Shown here in pieces: positions 1 to 6,421 of a DNA stretch of 9,955 bases. Every line of letters starts with the position of its first letter. Within the stretch, counting starts at the first letter, position 1. The stretch comes from an uncultured Mycoplasmatota bacterium (lineage in GTDB: Bacteria > Bacillota_I > Bacilli_A > RF39 > UBA660), in NCBI GenBank assembly GCA_900546715.1, contig UREA01000038.1:1-9955 (forward strand), given 5' to 3'. The position numbers and the translations under genes were made by a program. The notes below the pieces were generated by a model. The model did no database searches. It was not told where the DNA came from and worked only from the letters and a program-made list of their open reading frames with translations.

Positions 1-94
1 AATCCCCATAAATATGGGAATTTTCTCTTTTAATCTTATTTTGCACCTTTTACGGGAACTTTGAATTTAATTCAAGCAATTTTGTTAAATTTTA
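1..94. other. Gene-free end of window with two short inverted repeats
   Basis: No coding region is visible. Two inverted repeats can be seen. CCCATA (5-10) pairs with TATGGG (13-18) and is followed on the + strand by a T-rich stretch. TTGAAT (61-66) pairs with ATTCAA (70-75). The segment 40-60 is relatively GC-rich for this region. It lies downstream of the terminator that ends the 240-aa gene, so it is probably the leader or regulatory region of whatever follows on the minus strand outside the window, but that cannot be shown from here. Confidence 0.35.
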
Positions 95-121
95 ATTAAA
101 AAAACTTGGAAAATCCAAGTT
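95..121 (-). terminator. Intrinsic terminator of the prepilin C unit
   Basis: Read on the minus strand, an 8-bp stem (103-110 with 114-121; core ACTTGGA/TCCAAGT) closes an AAA/TTT three-base loop and is followed at once by a T-rich tract. The stop codon TAA of the upstream gene (120-122) sits in the rising arm. This is a standard Rho-independent terminator and marks the end of the third unit. Confidence 0.85.
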
Positions 122-842
122 AGTATAATTCGTTATATATCAATTCAACAGTATCATAGTTTAATGTTTCTCCATCAGGATCTTGAGAAACTAAAACATT
201 TATATTTATTGCTCCACCACTAGCTATATCGCTTTGAGAAAAACGAGTTACATAAACAACTTCGCTATTATTATAAAATATTGCCAAGCCACTAAGCATT
301 GATATAGTTTGTTCAAAAGGATTTACTCCAGATACCGTCATGGTAATTGATTTATCATTGTTAATAATTTCGCTATGATTTAAATTTAATTGATTTTTAT
401 CTAAAAATGTTGTTTTATCTTTTACATATGTTGGATTCATAGTTATTTCAATATTACCAGCATAACCATCAGTTACACTCGGAACATTTAAATTAATTGC
501 ATATACATCATCTTTTACTAAAGCTCCGGTGTAAGTAGTAATATTATCCATTACAACATTGTTATCGTTTTTAAACACAACATTTACCGTAGATGTTACT
601 ATATCTTTGTCTAAACTAGTTATTTTAAGTAGCATGGATTTACCATCACGATAAATAGAATAATCAACATCAAAATCATTTGATATTTTAGATATAACAT
701 TGTCATTTGTATACATCAAACTTTTATTTTCTACCTCTAACGGTTCTCCTTTTGAATCTTTTTTTAGCAAAAATATTCCTTCGATAATAACTACTAATGC
801 TAAAATTGCAATTATAATTAATTTCCAATCTATCTTTTTCAA
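120..842 (-). CDS. Membrane-anchored protein with two tandem beta-sandwich-like repeats; partner of prepilin C
   Basis: This is a 240-aa protein of unrecognised family. Residues 7-27 form one hydrophobic helix after a short basic N-terminus, giving a likely N-in anchor with the rest outside. The outer part looks like a tandem duplication (about 57-139 and 152-240). Each half runs 'KS followed by alternating hydrophobics, N-x-x-VV, then a short A-I-N-hydrophobic-N-V strand', reminiscent of FxLYD-type beta domains; this is my inference. The start is TTG at 842. GGAGGA (851-856) lies 8 nt upstream, and the next Met (residue 43) would delete the anchor. The start overlaps the TGA stop of prepilin C by 4 nt (TTGA), so translation is probably coupled. 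It occupies the slot taken by the 183/186-aa family in the other two units but is not related to them by eye. No Cys is present, unlike those partners. Confidence 0.85.
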   Translation of the reverse strand: MKKIDWKLIIIAILALVVIIEGIFLLKKDSKGEPLEVENKSLMYTNDNVISKISNDFDVDYSIYRDGKSMLLKITSLDKDIVTSTVNVVFKNDNNVVMDNITTYTGALVKDDVYAINLNVPSVTDGYAGNIEITMNPTYVKDKTTFLDKNQLNLNHSEIINNDKSITMTVSGVNPFEQTISMLSGLAIFYNNSEVVYVTRFSQSDIASGGAININVLVSQDPDGETLNYDTVELIYNELY

Positions 843-2770
843 TATAAGAATCCTCCTTCACAAGTATTATGACCATAGTAACACGAATCGCAAGTCGACT
901 CAATTGTTACATAACCTCCTTTACAAGTATTTTCTCCAGTATAGCAATCGCTACATGAACTATAATCCGTTACATAACCACCTTGGCAGGTATCAGAACC
1001 ACTTTGACATGGGTTGTAACTACCGGTTGTACACGAAGTATTTATTTCATATTTGTTACACAAAGAATAAGATGGTCCTCCAATAACACAAGGACTTGTA
1101 GAATCAACACAATTTTGGCTACCTACATGGGCAAAACAACAATAATGTTGTGTCGCTGATACACATACTTTTTCTTGCGTACAATTTTGGTCATATCCAC
1201 CACTACAGGTATCAGAACCACTAGCACAAGAATCATATTTTTTTCCACAACCATATTCACAAGTATCATCACCATATTTACAGTCATCATAATATTCATC
1301 ACAACCAGGTCTACAAGTATTTTCTCCTCTTGCACAAGTGCTATAATCATATGTATGGCTATCAGTTGCAGAAATTCCAGCATTGTTTGTACATGTTTGA
1401 TTTACTGTATAATCTCTAGTTCCTATTAATCTTTGGTTGTAGTTAGTTTTACCATTTATACCACTAGTATCATCACTACATGTCATTATGGCAGTATCTA
1501 TTCCACTTATACTAAAACTTATTTCTGGTGGTGTCGAGTCCACTTTTACATTTAAATTGCAAGATCCAACATTCCCAGCTTCATCTTTGACATAACCATA
1601 ATATGTTGTTCCTTTAGTATTTCTTTGAAGACTAGCAGTGACATTATTATAATTAACCTTGCTACTAGTAGACATCCCTTTTTGAGATATTCCACTTGCA
1701 TCATCACTGGTATTTAAAACTAAATTGGCATTTTCAATATACCAATTATTAGCCCCCATTTGAGCACTAGTTGTAATTGTACATGTTGGAGCAACGGTAT
1801 CTACATGACTTATTTCAAACGTATATGTATCTGCGGATTGATTGCCGGCGTTATCTCTTAGGCAAACATTATATGTACCATTATTTTTGGTTGTTGTATA
1901 TTTGTCGTCATTTAACTTTTCAAAATCTTCAATTGTAAGTGAACTACAATCCTTATTCCCAACATATATACCATAAACTCCTGAACCACTATAATCTGTT
2001 ACTCTTATAGTTATTTCTTTTTCAGTATTAGTCCAAGTTGCCTCATCTTTAATTATTGTTTCTAAAATTTCTGGTGGTTGCATATCTATTTTAACAATTT
2101 TACTGGTGGTAGCAATTACATTTTCAGCATCTTTTAGATAAGTTACATTTACCGTATATGGTAAAGTAATTGCATTATTTGCGGCGACATTTGTAGTAAT
2201 TGTAGCAGTATCATAATTTGTTCCTTGGTTAGTTTTCCATTCATATGTAGCATTTTCTTCTTGAAAAGCGCTTCCATCAGGATAACGAATTTCTAAAGTC
2301 ACATTTTCATTATACCAATTATTTCCAACCTCTTCGCAGGTTCCATCACTTTTACAAGCATAAATCGTAATAGCACTACCTTTTTCATAGTTTGTACAAG
2401 TTCCATTGGCATCTGCCATATAATTTTCAGAAGTTAATTTTAATTCTGCAGTAAATTCTCCATCTTCATAAGTACTTCTAACTATATAACAATTTAGACT
2501 ACTATTATCAACAGGATTATATATATCTGTTTCATCGTCTGGTTCTACATAACCATTTAATATTAAATCTTCTACACTAACTACAGTTATATTTGTATCA
2601 TTAGCATAACTTATAGCTTGTGTTTCAATATATGATAATACATTTTCTAATTGTGACGTTAAAACATCTTTTTGAACTCTAGTATAAATTGCAAAAGCAA
2701 TTCCAATAATTATAGCAAGTATTGCTATTACTCCTAAAAGTTCTACTAAAGTAAATCCTTTTTTATTCAC
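839..2770 (-). CDS. Giant type IV prepilin-like surface protein (prepilin C), Cys-rich repeat tail
   Basis: The protein is 643 aa from a GTG start. A class III signal (KKG then FTLVE, cleavage after G5, Glu at +5) is followed by a hydrophobic helix to about residue 29. Known type IV pilins are processed at this site by prepilin peptidase. Residues 35-130 closely match prepilins A and B and contain a Cys pair (C94, C125). Two to three Ig-like segments follow, marked by LRDNAGN (304-310) and VKDEAGN (394-400). The tail (479-643) carries 24 Cys in repeated C-x-x-G-x-[ND]-T-C units. Usual pilins are about 100-200 aa, so this is several times larger. GTG is preferred over an upstream TTG (2789-2791) because AAAGGTGA (2776-2783) is well placed for GTG, the paralogues begin with Met at the same residue, and the TTG falls at the predicted transcription start. 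It could be a major or tip pilin, or a non-polymerised membrane protein; no assembly genes are nearby. Confidence 0.9.
   Translation of the reverse strand: MNKKGFTLVELLGVIAILAIIIGIAFAIYTRVQKDVLTSQLENVLSYIETQAISYANDTNITVVSVEDLILNGYVEPDDETDIYNPVDNSSLNCYIVRSTYEDGEFTAELKLTSENYMADANGTCTNYEKGSAITIYACKSDGTCEEVGNNWYNENVTLEIRYPDGSAFQEENATYEWKTNQGTNYDTATITTNVAANNAITLPYTVNVTYLKDAENVIATTSKIVKIDMQPPEILETIIKDEATWTNTEKEITIRVTDYSGSGVYGIYVGNKDCSSLTIEDFEKLNDDKYTTTKNNGTYNVCLRDNAGNQSADTYTFEISHVDTVAPTCTITTSAQMGANNWYIENANLVLNTSDDASGISQKGMSTSSKVNYNNVTASLQRNTKGTTYYGYVKDEAGNVGSCNLNVKVDSTPPEISFSISGIDTAIMTCSDDTSGINGKTNYNQRLIGTRDYTVNQTCTNNAGISATDSHTYDYSTCARGENTCRPGCDEYYDDCKYGDDTCEYGCGKKYDSCASGSDTCSGGYDQNCTQEKVCVSATQHYCCFAHVGSQNCVDSTSPCVIGGPSYSLCNKYEINTSCTTGSYNPCQSGSDTCQGGYVTDYSSCSDCYTGENTCKGGYVTIESTCDSCYYGHNTCEGGFLY
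842..1009 (-). repeat. Three 21-residue Cys repeats at the C-terminus of prepilin C
   Basis: Units begin at C588, C609 and C630, exactly 21 residues (63 nt) apart; the last is cut short by the stop codon. Each starts C-x-x-G-x-[ND]-T-C-x-G-G-[YF] and the first two continue with V-T and a further Cys pair. The even spacing suggests tandem duplication of a disulfide-bonded unit. Confidence 0.8.
851..856 (-). promoter_or_regulatory. Ribosome binding site deciding the TTG start of the 240-aa gene
   Basis: GGAGGA lies 8 nt upstream of TTG and inside the last codons of prepilin C (Gly-Gly). It is the strongest Shine-Dalgarno in the window and supports the non-ATG start. Confidence 0.8.
1175..1336 (-). 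repeat. Three 18-residue Cys repeats in prepilin C
   Basis: Units begin at C479, C497 and C515, exactly 18 residues (54 nt) apart. All begin C-x-x-G-x-[ND]-T-C; the first two continue with x-x-G-C and the third with SGGY. A 55-residue Cys-containing stretch separates this array from the 21-residue array, which uses the same core motif with a different period. Confidence 0.8.
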
Positions 2771-2775
2771 TACAA

Positions 2776-2783
2776 TCACCTTT
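2776..2783 (-). promoter_or_regulatory. Ribosome binding site deciding the GTG start of prepilin C
   Basis: AAAGGTGA ends 5 nt before GTG (2768-2770). The same AAGGTG-type site precedes the ATG of prepilins A and B, which supports starting at the valine codon in front of NKKGFTLVE. Confidence 0.8.
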
Positions 2784-2795
2784 ATTTTCAATTAA

Positions 2796-2824
2796 ATTAT
2801 ATCTAATTAAATTAGTTTTGTAAA
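2796..2824 (-). promoter_or_regulatory. SigA-type promoter of prepilin C unit
   Basis: -35 TTTACA (2819-2824), a 17-nt spacer, -10 TATAAT (2796-2801). Transcription should start near 2789, leaving a leader of about 19 nt with the ribosome binding site. The stretch around the -10 box (ATTAGATATAATTTAAT) is the same as at the prepilin A promoter, so the two are paralogous. Confidence 0.85.
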
Positions 2825-2852
2825 GAAAAAACCAGAAGATTTTATTCTTCTG
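2822..2852 (-). terminator. Intrinsic terminator of the prepilin A unit
   Basis: The stem CAGAAGA/TCTTCTG (2846-2852 with 2833-2839) has a 6-nt loop and is followed on the minus strand by GTTTTTTC. The loop contains the TAA stop (2842-2844) of the 183-aa gene. Its T-tract runs into the -35 box of the prepilin C promoter. Confidence 0.88.
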
Positions 2853-3393
2853 ATTCACAAACATAAATATTATTTCCTAACTTCCAAATACCATCTTCAT
2901 TATATATTGGAGTTCTAGTTTGTTCATAATAAATATATTTTTTTTCATCATCGCCATCAAAATGCAAATCACTAAAATCATACTCACGGATATTTTTACA
3001 AGGATTAGCTATCTTTTTTACATATATTTTATCATCGATATTTATATATTCATTTTTTTCTTCTACATCAATTAATGTTAATTGCATATCACTTACAAAA
3101 GTATCACTAACAAGGGTTTCAAATTCATCTAATGTCATAATTTCTTCATCAACATAATAATAAGTTTCATCACCTATAGCTATGGAACCATCACTAACTT
3201 TTACATCGCCATACATATAATAATAATATTTATAGTTATTATCTAATAAAGTGCTTATTCTGTTTTCCATTGTTTCTTGTTCTTTTCCTTGTTCATCATT
3301 TTTCTTAACTATTAATATAGTAACAGTTATAGCAATAGCTATTAATAAAATTATAGCAATAATACTAATTATAATAAACTTCTTCTTTTTCAT
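2842..3393 (-). CDS. Single-pass membrane protein, partner of prepilin A (YKYYYYMYGD family)
   Basis: A 183-aa protein of unrecognised family. A lysine-rich N-terminus (MKKKK) and a hydrophobic helix (about 6-29) give an N-in anchor, and the remaining acidic, Tyr-rich part is probably extracellular. It is alignable end to end with the 186-aa protein at 5854-6414. Shared features are ENRI-x-x-LL, the ten residues YKYYYYMYGD (54-63), NEY, YVKK and two Cys (C132, C179) that may form a disulfide. The tyrosine run is its most striking feature. The ATG has AAGGAG (3401-3406) 7 nt upstream and starts 16 nt after the stop of prepilin A, so the pair forms one transcript ending in the terminator that overlaps its stop. 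A role as chaperone, anchor or pilus-associated partner is inference from the fixed pairing. Confidence 0.88.
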   Translation of the reverse strand: MKKKKFIIISIIAIILLIAIAITVTILIVKKNDEQGKEQETMENRISTLLDNNYKYYYYMYGDVKVSDGSIAIGDETYYYVDEEIMTLDEFETLVSDTFVSDMQLTLIDVEEKNEYINIDDKIYVKKIANPCKNIREYDFSDLHFDGDDEKKYIYYEQTRTPIYNEDGIWKLGNNIYVCESEE

Positions 3394-3409
3394 AGTTAAT
3401 CTCCTTAAA

Positions 3410-5782
3410 TTATTTTAATACATAATAACTTATTAAAACTGTGTATTGATAATAGGTATAATTTACTAAATCTTCATATTCACATACATTATATCGATTT
3501 AAAGAACCCCGACTACAAGTTAAACAGTATCTTCCACTTAATTCATCACCACGATCACAGTAGTAATCAACATCCGTATATGCACAAGATGCACTATAAT
3601 CACCTTGCCATTCACATGTAGCACGACATGTTACTCTTTCGGTTGTTCCAACTTTATCTTGAGTACAAGCATATCCGGGATCGGCAGGACAAGCATTTCT
3701 ATCATTTTTATAGTAATTATCATCACAATATTGATCACTATATCCAGCAATTCCCCAGAATAAGCCACTATTACAGAATAAGTCATTCCAACCTGTTAGT
3801 GTATAATCTCTACCAGTACATCTTGTACCTCTGACATCACCACCATGAGGGCAATAATAATCGGCACAATATTCCTCTTCATGAGCGTTATATCTATCTG
3901 GTGATTCTGTAAATGTTTCATATCTTTGACCAGTATTTCGATTTCCTCCAGTTACAGTATAAGTTACATTATGATTAGATAACCTACTTGATGAAACTCT
4001 ACCGCCACCACTAGATATAGTTACACTATCTAGGTATACAGCATCACTTATATATTCTGTATCACTTATTGTACTACTTGTTTCACTATATAAATCGTTT
4101 CCTGTTACTCTAGTAGTTCTTACAGTTCGATTTACAATGTCTGATATTTTAATAGTAGTATTAGAGATATTACCAGCTTTATCTCTTATCCATAAATAAT
4201 ATGTGGTATTATCATTTACAGTGTAAGTTGTTGAATATTCATCAGTACCTTCGGTATCTATTGCAATCCAGTTTTGCGGAGTACTTGATGATGTTGTTAT
4301 TTGATATCCATTTAACCCTGATGTTTTTGATGCTGTATCACCAGTTTTAGTATCAGCAACATCATTTACAGATATATCTAAAACAAAACTAAATGCATAT
4401 TTTGATTGACCAGATATATAATCTGATTCTCTTTGATTTATTGTTAATTTACCAGTTGGTTTAATTGTATCAATATTAGAAACTGTATAATTTGCACAAC
4501 CATGATTACCTAAATCATCTTTAGCACAAAAATAATATGTTCCATTTTGAGTTACTTCTTTTTGTTCACTTATTTGAGAAGTTGTTTTCGCTATACTATG
4601 TGGTAATGTTTCATCCTTGCTATCACTATTTGCAAAACCATAGGAAACTATTCCTGATTGACTATCATAAGTGGTTCCTGTTAGAGTTACTTTATTTATC
4701 CAGTTAATATTGCCATCTTCATCGATATTTGTAGGATTTCCAATTAAATCGATATGACTAATACTTCCATCTACATTGGTTATTTCAAATGCATCACTAA
4801 TATTTGATACATTTCCAACATTATCTATGACACATGCCCGATATGTTCCCATTTCCACAATATCTTCAGTAAATGTTTCTCCAGTTACAGGATCGTAATC
4901 TTCTTTATTTTCACTACATTCAGTTAAATCTTTACCAACATATATACCATATAATCCTGAACCATTACCATCGGTTGCAGTAATTGTAACTGTTTTCTTG
5001 GTTGTCCACTCTGTACTATCTGGTACTTCTATTCCAATTATCCTTGGTGCTTCTCTATCTATTTTTATGGTAGCATTAGCACTTGTTTCTAAATTATTCC
5101 CTTCTTCTTGCCATCTTACTGTTACTGTATATGGAATTTGACTTGCTACTCCAACTGGCACATCAGTTTGGGTAGTGGAATCAGTTGTAGTTGTTCCATA
5201 ATTACTACGCCATTCGTATGTTGCTCCTTCTTTATTTAAAATTTCATTTCCTTCTAAAACTGCTAAATAGACATTGTTTTTAAACCAAGTATTATCATCT
5301 AACAACTTAAAGCCAACTTTATCATTTATACCTTCTAAGTTGTTATTTTCTTCACTAATTTCTTGAATTCCAATGGATGCTATTGCTTCTTTTTCATAAG
5401 AACTACATGTACCATCATCATCACGTCCTAATAAATTATCATCATTTATTTCTAGTAATGATGTAAATTCACCATCTTCATATGTACTTCTTACTAAATA
5501 ACAATTTAAACTACTATTATCTACCGGACTATAAATATCAGTTTCATCATCTGGTTCTACATAACCATTTAGTATTAAATCTTCTACACTTACTACTGTG
5601 ATATTCGTATCATTTGCATAATTTTCCGCTTGAGCTTCTATATATGATATTGTATTTTCTAATTCCTGATTTAATACATCATTTCTCACTCTTGTATAGA
5701 TTGCAAAAGATATTCCAATAATTATAGCTAGTATTGCTATTACTCCCAAAAGTTCTACTAATGTAAATCCTTTTTTATTCAT
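3410..5782 (-). CDS. Giant type IV prepilin-like surface protein (prepilin A)
   Basis: A 790-aa protein. The class III signal MNKKG/FTLVE and a hydrophobic helix run to about residue 29. A pilin-like module follows with C94 and C126 (35-130). Next come about four Ig-like beta domains (about 152-243, 246-337, 340-442, 443-548), three ending in the D-x-x-G-N pattern (VIDNVGN 318-324, AKDDLGN 420-426, IRDKAGN 532-538). A glycine-marked segment (SGGGRVSS, about 591-598) precedes a Cys-rich tail with 14 Cys (639-767). The protein ends in a beta-strand-like Y/V/I stretch. It has no LPxTG and no C-terminal membrane helix. AAAGGTGG (5790-5797) precedes the ATG. Codons 40-500 are base-for-base identical to prepilin B, while codons 1-39 and the tail are not. 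The family function is pilus or pseudopilus subunit; display or adhesion is inference. It is the first gene of a two-gene unit with the 183-aa partner. Confidence 0.9.
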   Translation of the reverse strand: MNKKGFTLVELLGVIAILAIIIGISFAIYTRVRNDVLNQELENTISYIEAQAENYANDTNITVVSVEDLILNGYVEPDDETDIYSPVDNSSLNCYLVRSTYEDGEFTSLLEINDDNLLGRDDDGTCSSYEKEAIASIGIQEISEENNNLEGINDKVGFKLLDDNTWFKNNVYLAVLEGNEILNKEGATYEWRSNYGTTTTDSTTQTDVPVGVASQIPYTVTVRWQEEGNNLETSANATIKIDREAPRIIGIEVPDSTEWTTKKTVTITATDGNGSGLYGIYVGKDLTECSENKEDYDPVTGETFTEDIVEMGTYRACVIDNVGNVSNISDAFEITNVDGSISHIDLIGNPTNIDEDGNINWINKVTLTGTTYDSQSGIVSYGFANSDSKDETLPHSIAKTTSQISEQKEVTQNGTYYFCAKDDLGNHGCANYTVSNIDTIKPTGKLTINQRESDYISGQSKYAFSFVLDISVNDVADTKTGDTASKTSGLNGYQITTSSSTPQNWIAIDTEGTDEYSTTYTVNDNTTYYLWIRDKAGNISNTTIKISDIVNRTVRTTRVTGNDLYSETSSTISDTEYISDAVYLDSVTISSGGGRVSSSRLSNHNVTYTVTGGNRNTGQRYETFTESPDRYNAHEEEYCADYYCPHGGDVRGTRCTGRDYTLTGWNDLFCNSGLFWGIAGYSDQYCDDNYYKNDRNACPADPGYACTQDKVGTTERVTCRATCEWQGDYSASCAYTDVDYYCDRGDELSGRYCLTCSRGSLNRYNVCEYEDLVNYTYYQYTVLISYYVLK
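3482..3868 (-). other. Variable Cys-rich tail of prepilin A
   Basis: Residues 639-767, 14 Cys. It holds three C-x10-C units (C644-C655, C742-C753, C756-C767), the second being CDRGDELSGRYC with an RGD at 744-746. It aligns only loosely with the tail of prepilin B, in contrast to the identical region upstream. Confidence 0.75.
3988..4042 (-). repeat. 55-bp identical island shared with 7015-7069 (copy A)
   Basis: The 55 bases encoding AVYLDSVTISSGGGRVSS (residues 581-598) match prepilin B exactly, although the sequence on both sides differs. It may be a small conversion patch or a strongly constrained segment. Confidence 0.85.
4281..5665 (-). repeat. 1385-bp perfect direct repeat, copy A
   Basis: By line-by-line comparison this segment is identical to 7302-8686 (constant offset 3021, no mismatch found). 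It covers codons 40 to 501 of prepilin A. The boundaries fall inside coding sequence, one just after the N-terminal helix and one within the fourth Ig-like domain. Confidence 0.95.
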
Positions 5783-5807
5783 ATCACTACCACCTTTATC
5801 TTATTAA

Positions 5808-5836
5808 ATTATATCTAATATCCTTTTTTTTGTAAA
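5808..5836 (-). promoter_or_regulatory. SigA-type promoter of prepilin A unit, with A8 tract in the spacer
   Basis: -35 TTTACA (5831-5836), a 17-nt spacer, -10 TATAAT (5808-5813). Start near 5801, leader about 19 nt. The end of the -35 box and the beginning of the spacer form a run of eight A (5824-5831 on the complement), which is absent from the other two prepilin promoters. Confidence 0.85.
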
Positions 5837-5837
5837 G

Positions 5838-5864
5838 TGAAAAAACAGAAGATTTACTCTTCTG
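5838..5864 (-). terminator. Intrinsic terminator of the prepilin B unit
   Basis: The stem CAGAAGA/TCTTCTG (5858-5864 with 5846-5852) has a 5-nt loop followed by TTTTTT on the minus strand. It has the same stem sequence as the terminator at 2822-2852, and again the TAA stop (5854-5856) of the partner gene lies in the loop. The next -35 box begins 2 nt beyond. Confidence 0.88.
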
Positions 5865-6414
5865 CTATACAATAATATACATTAACTCCCATTTTCAAAG
5901 TACCACTATCATCTTCATACATATATGTACCATTATTATCAAATAAAACATATAAACTTCCGTCAGCTTCTTTATTATATATAATGTTATCTAAATTATA
6001 TTTAACTATGTTACTACAAACATTTTTACCCTTTTTAACATACATTTGATTATCAACTACTAGATATTCATTTCTGCCTTCTGCATTATATCTTTTAGCG
6101 GTATATTTTTCTAAAAAAGTATCTTCAATTAAAGAATTTAATTCTTCGGTAGTTATTAAATTTTCATCATTAACAATTTCATACCTTTCACCATCTTCAG
6201 TTTCAATACCACCTTCTCCAGTTTTTATATCACCATACATATAATAATAGTATTTATAATCATTTTCCAAAAGCTCAATAATTCTATTTTCTAAAGCTAT
6301 TTCTTCTGGATTTTTTTCTTCATCTTTATTAGTTACTAATAAAACTATAACAACTGCTATTATTATAATTAATATAACTGCACTAATTAGTATTATCATC
6401 TTTTTATTTTTCAT
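5854..6414 (-). CDS. Single-pass membrane protein, partner of prepilin B (YKYYYYMYGD family)
   Basis: A 186-aa protein, paralogue of the 183-aa protein at 2842-3393. An N-terminal anchor helix (about 6-28) follows MKNKK. The outer domain is acidic, with ENRI (42-45), YKYYYYMYGD (53-62), NEYLVV, YVKK and two Cys (C133, C182), all placed as in the paralogue. The rest has diverged clearly, much more than the prepilins beside them. It starts 7 nt after the TAG stop of prepilin B. Its ribosome binding site AGGTGA overlaps that stop, so translation is probably coupled. The function is unknown; the fixed pairing with a prepilin gene suggests a partner in export, anchoring or assembly (inference). 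Confidence 0.88.
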   Translation of the reverse strand: MKNKKMIILISAVILIIIIAVVIVLLVTNKDEEKNPEEIALENRIIELLENDYKYYYYMYGDIKTGEGGIETEDGERYEIVNDENLITTEELNSLIEDTFLEKYTAKRYNAEGRNEYLVVDNQMYVKKGKNVCSNIVKYNLDNIIYNKEADGSLYVLFDNNGTYMYEDDSGTLKMGVNVYYCIAEE

Positions 6415-6421
6415 GTTTCAC

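Noticed and set aside
700..1086. 128-codon open frame on the + strand over the 240-aa / prepilin C junction
   Set aside because: Runs antisense through two supported genes, with no ribosome binding site and an unlikely composition.
842..1336. CRISPR array
   Set aside because: The periodic sequence is coding, with 54- and 63-nt units in frame and degenerate at third positions; there are no repeat/spacer pairs.
1123..1429. Open frames on both strands across the Cys-repeat region of prepilin C
   Set aside because: Low-complexity shadows (Val/Met/Ile/Thr-rich) made by repetitive codons; no ribosome binding site or domain character, and fully inside a convincing gene.
2771..2791. TTG start for prepilin C adding seven residues
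   Set aside because: It falls at the predicted transcription start, would put extra residues before NKKG unlike both paralogues, and has no ribosome binding site, whereas GTG at 2770 has AAAGGTGA 5 nt upstream.
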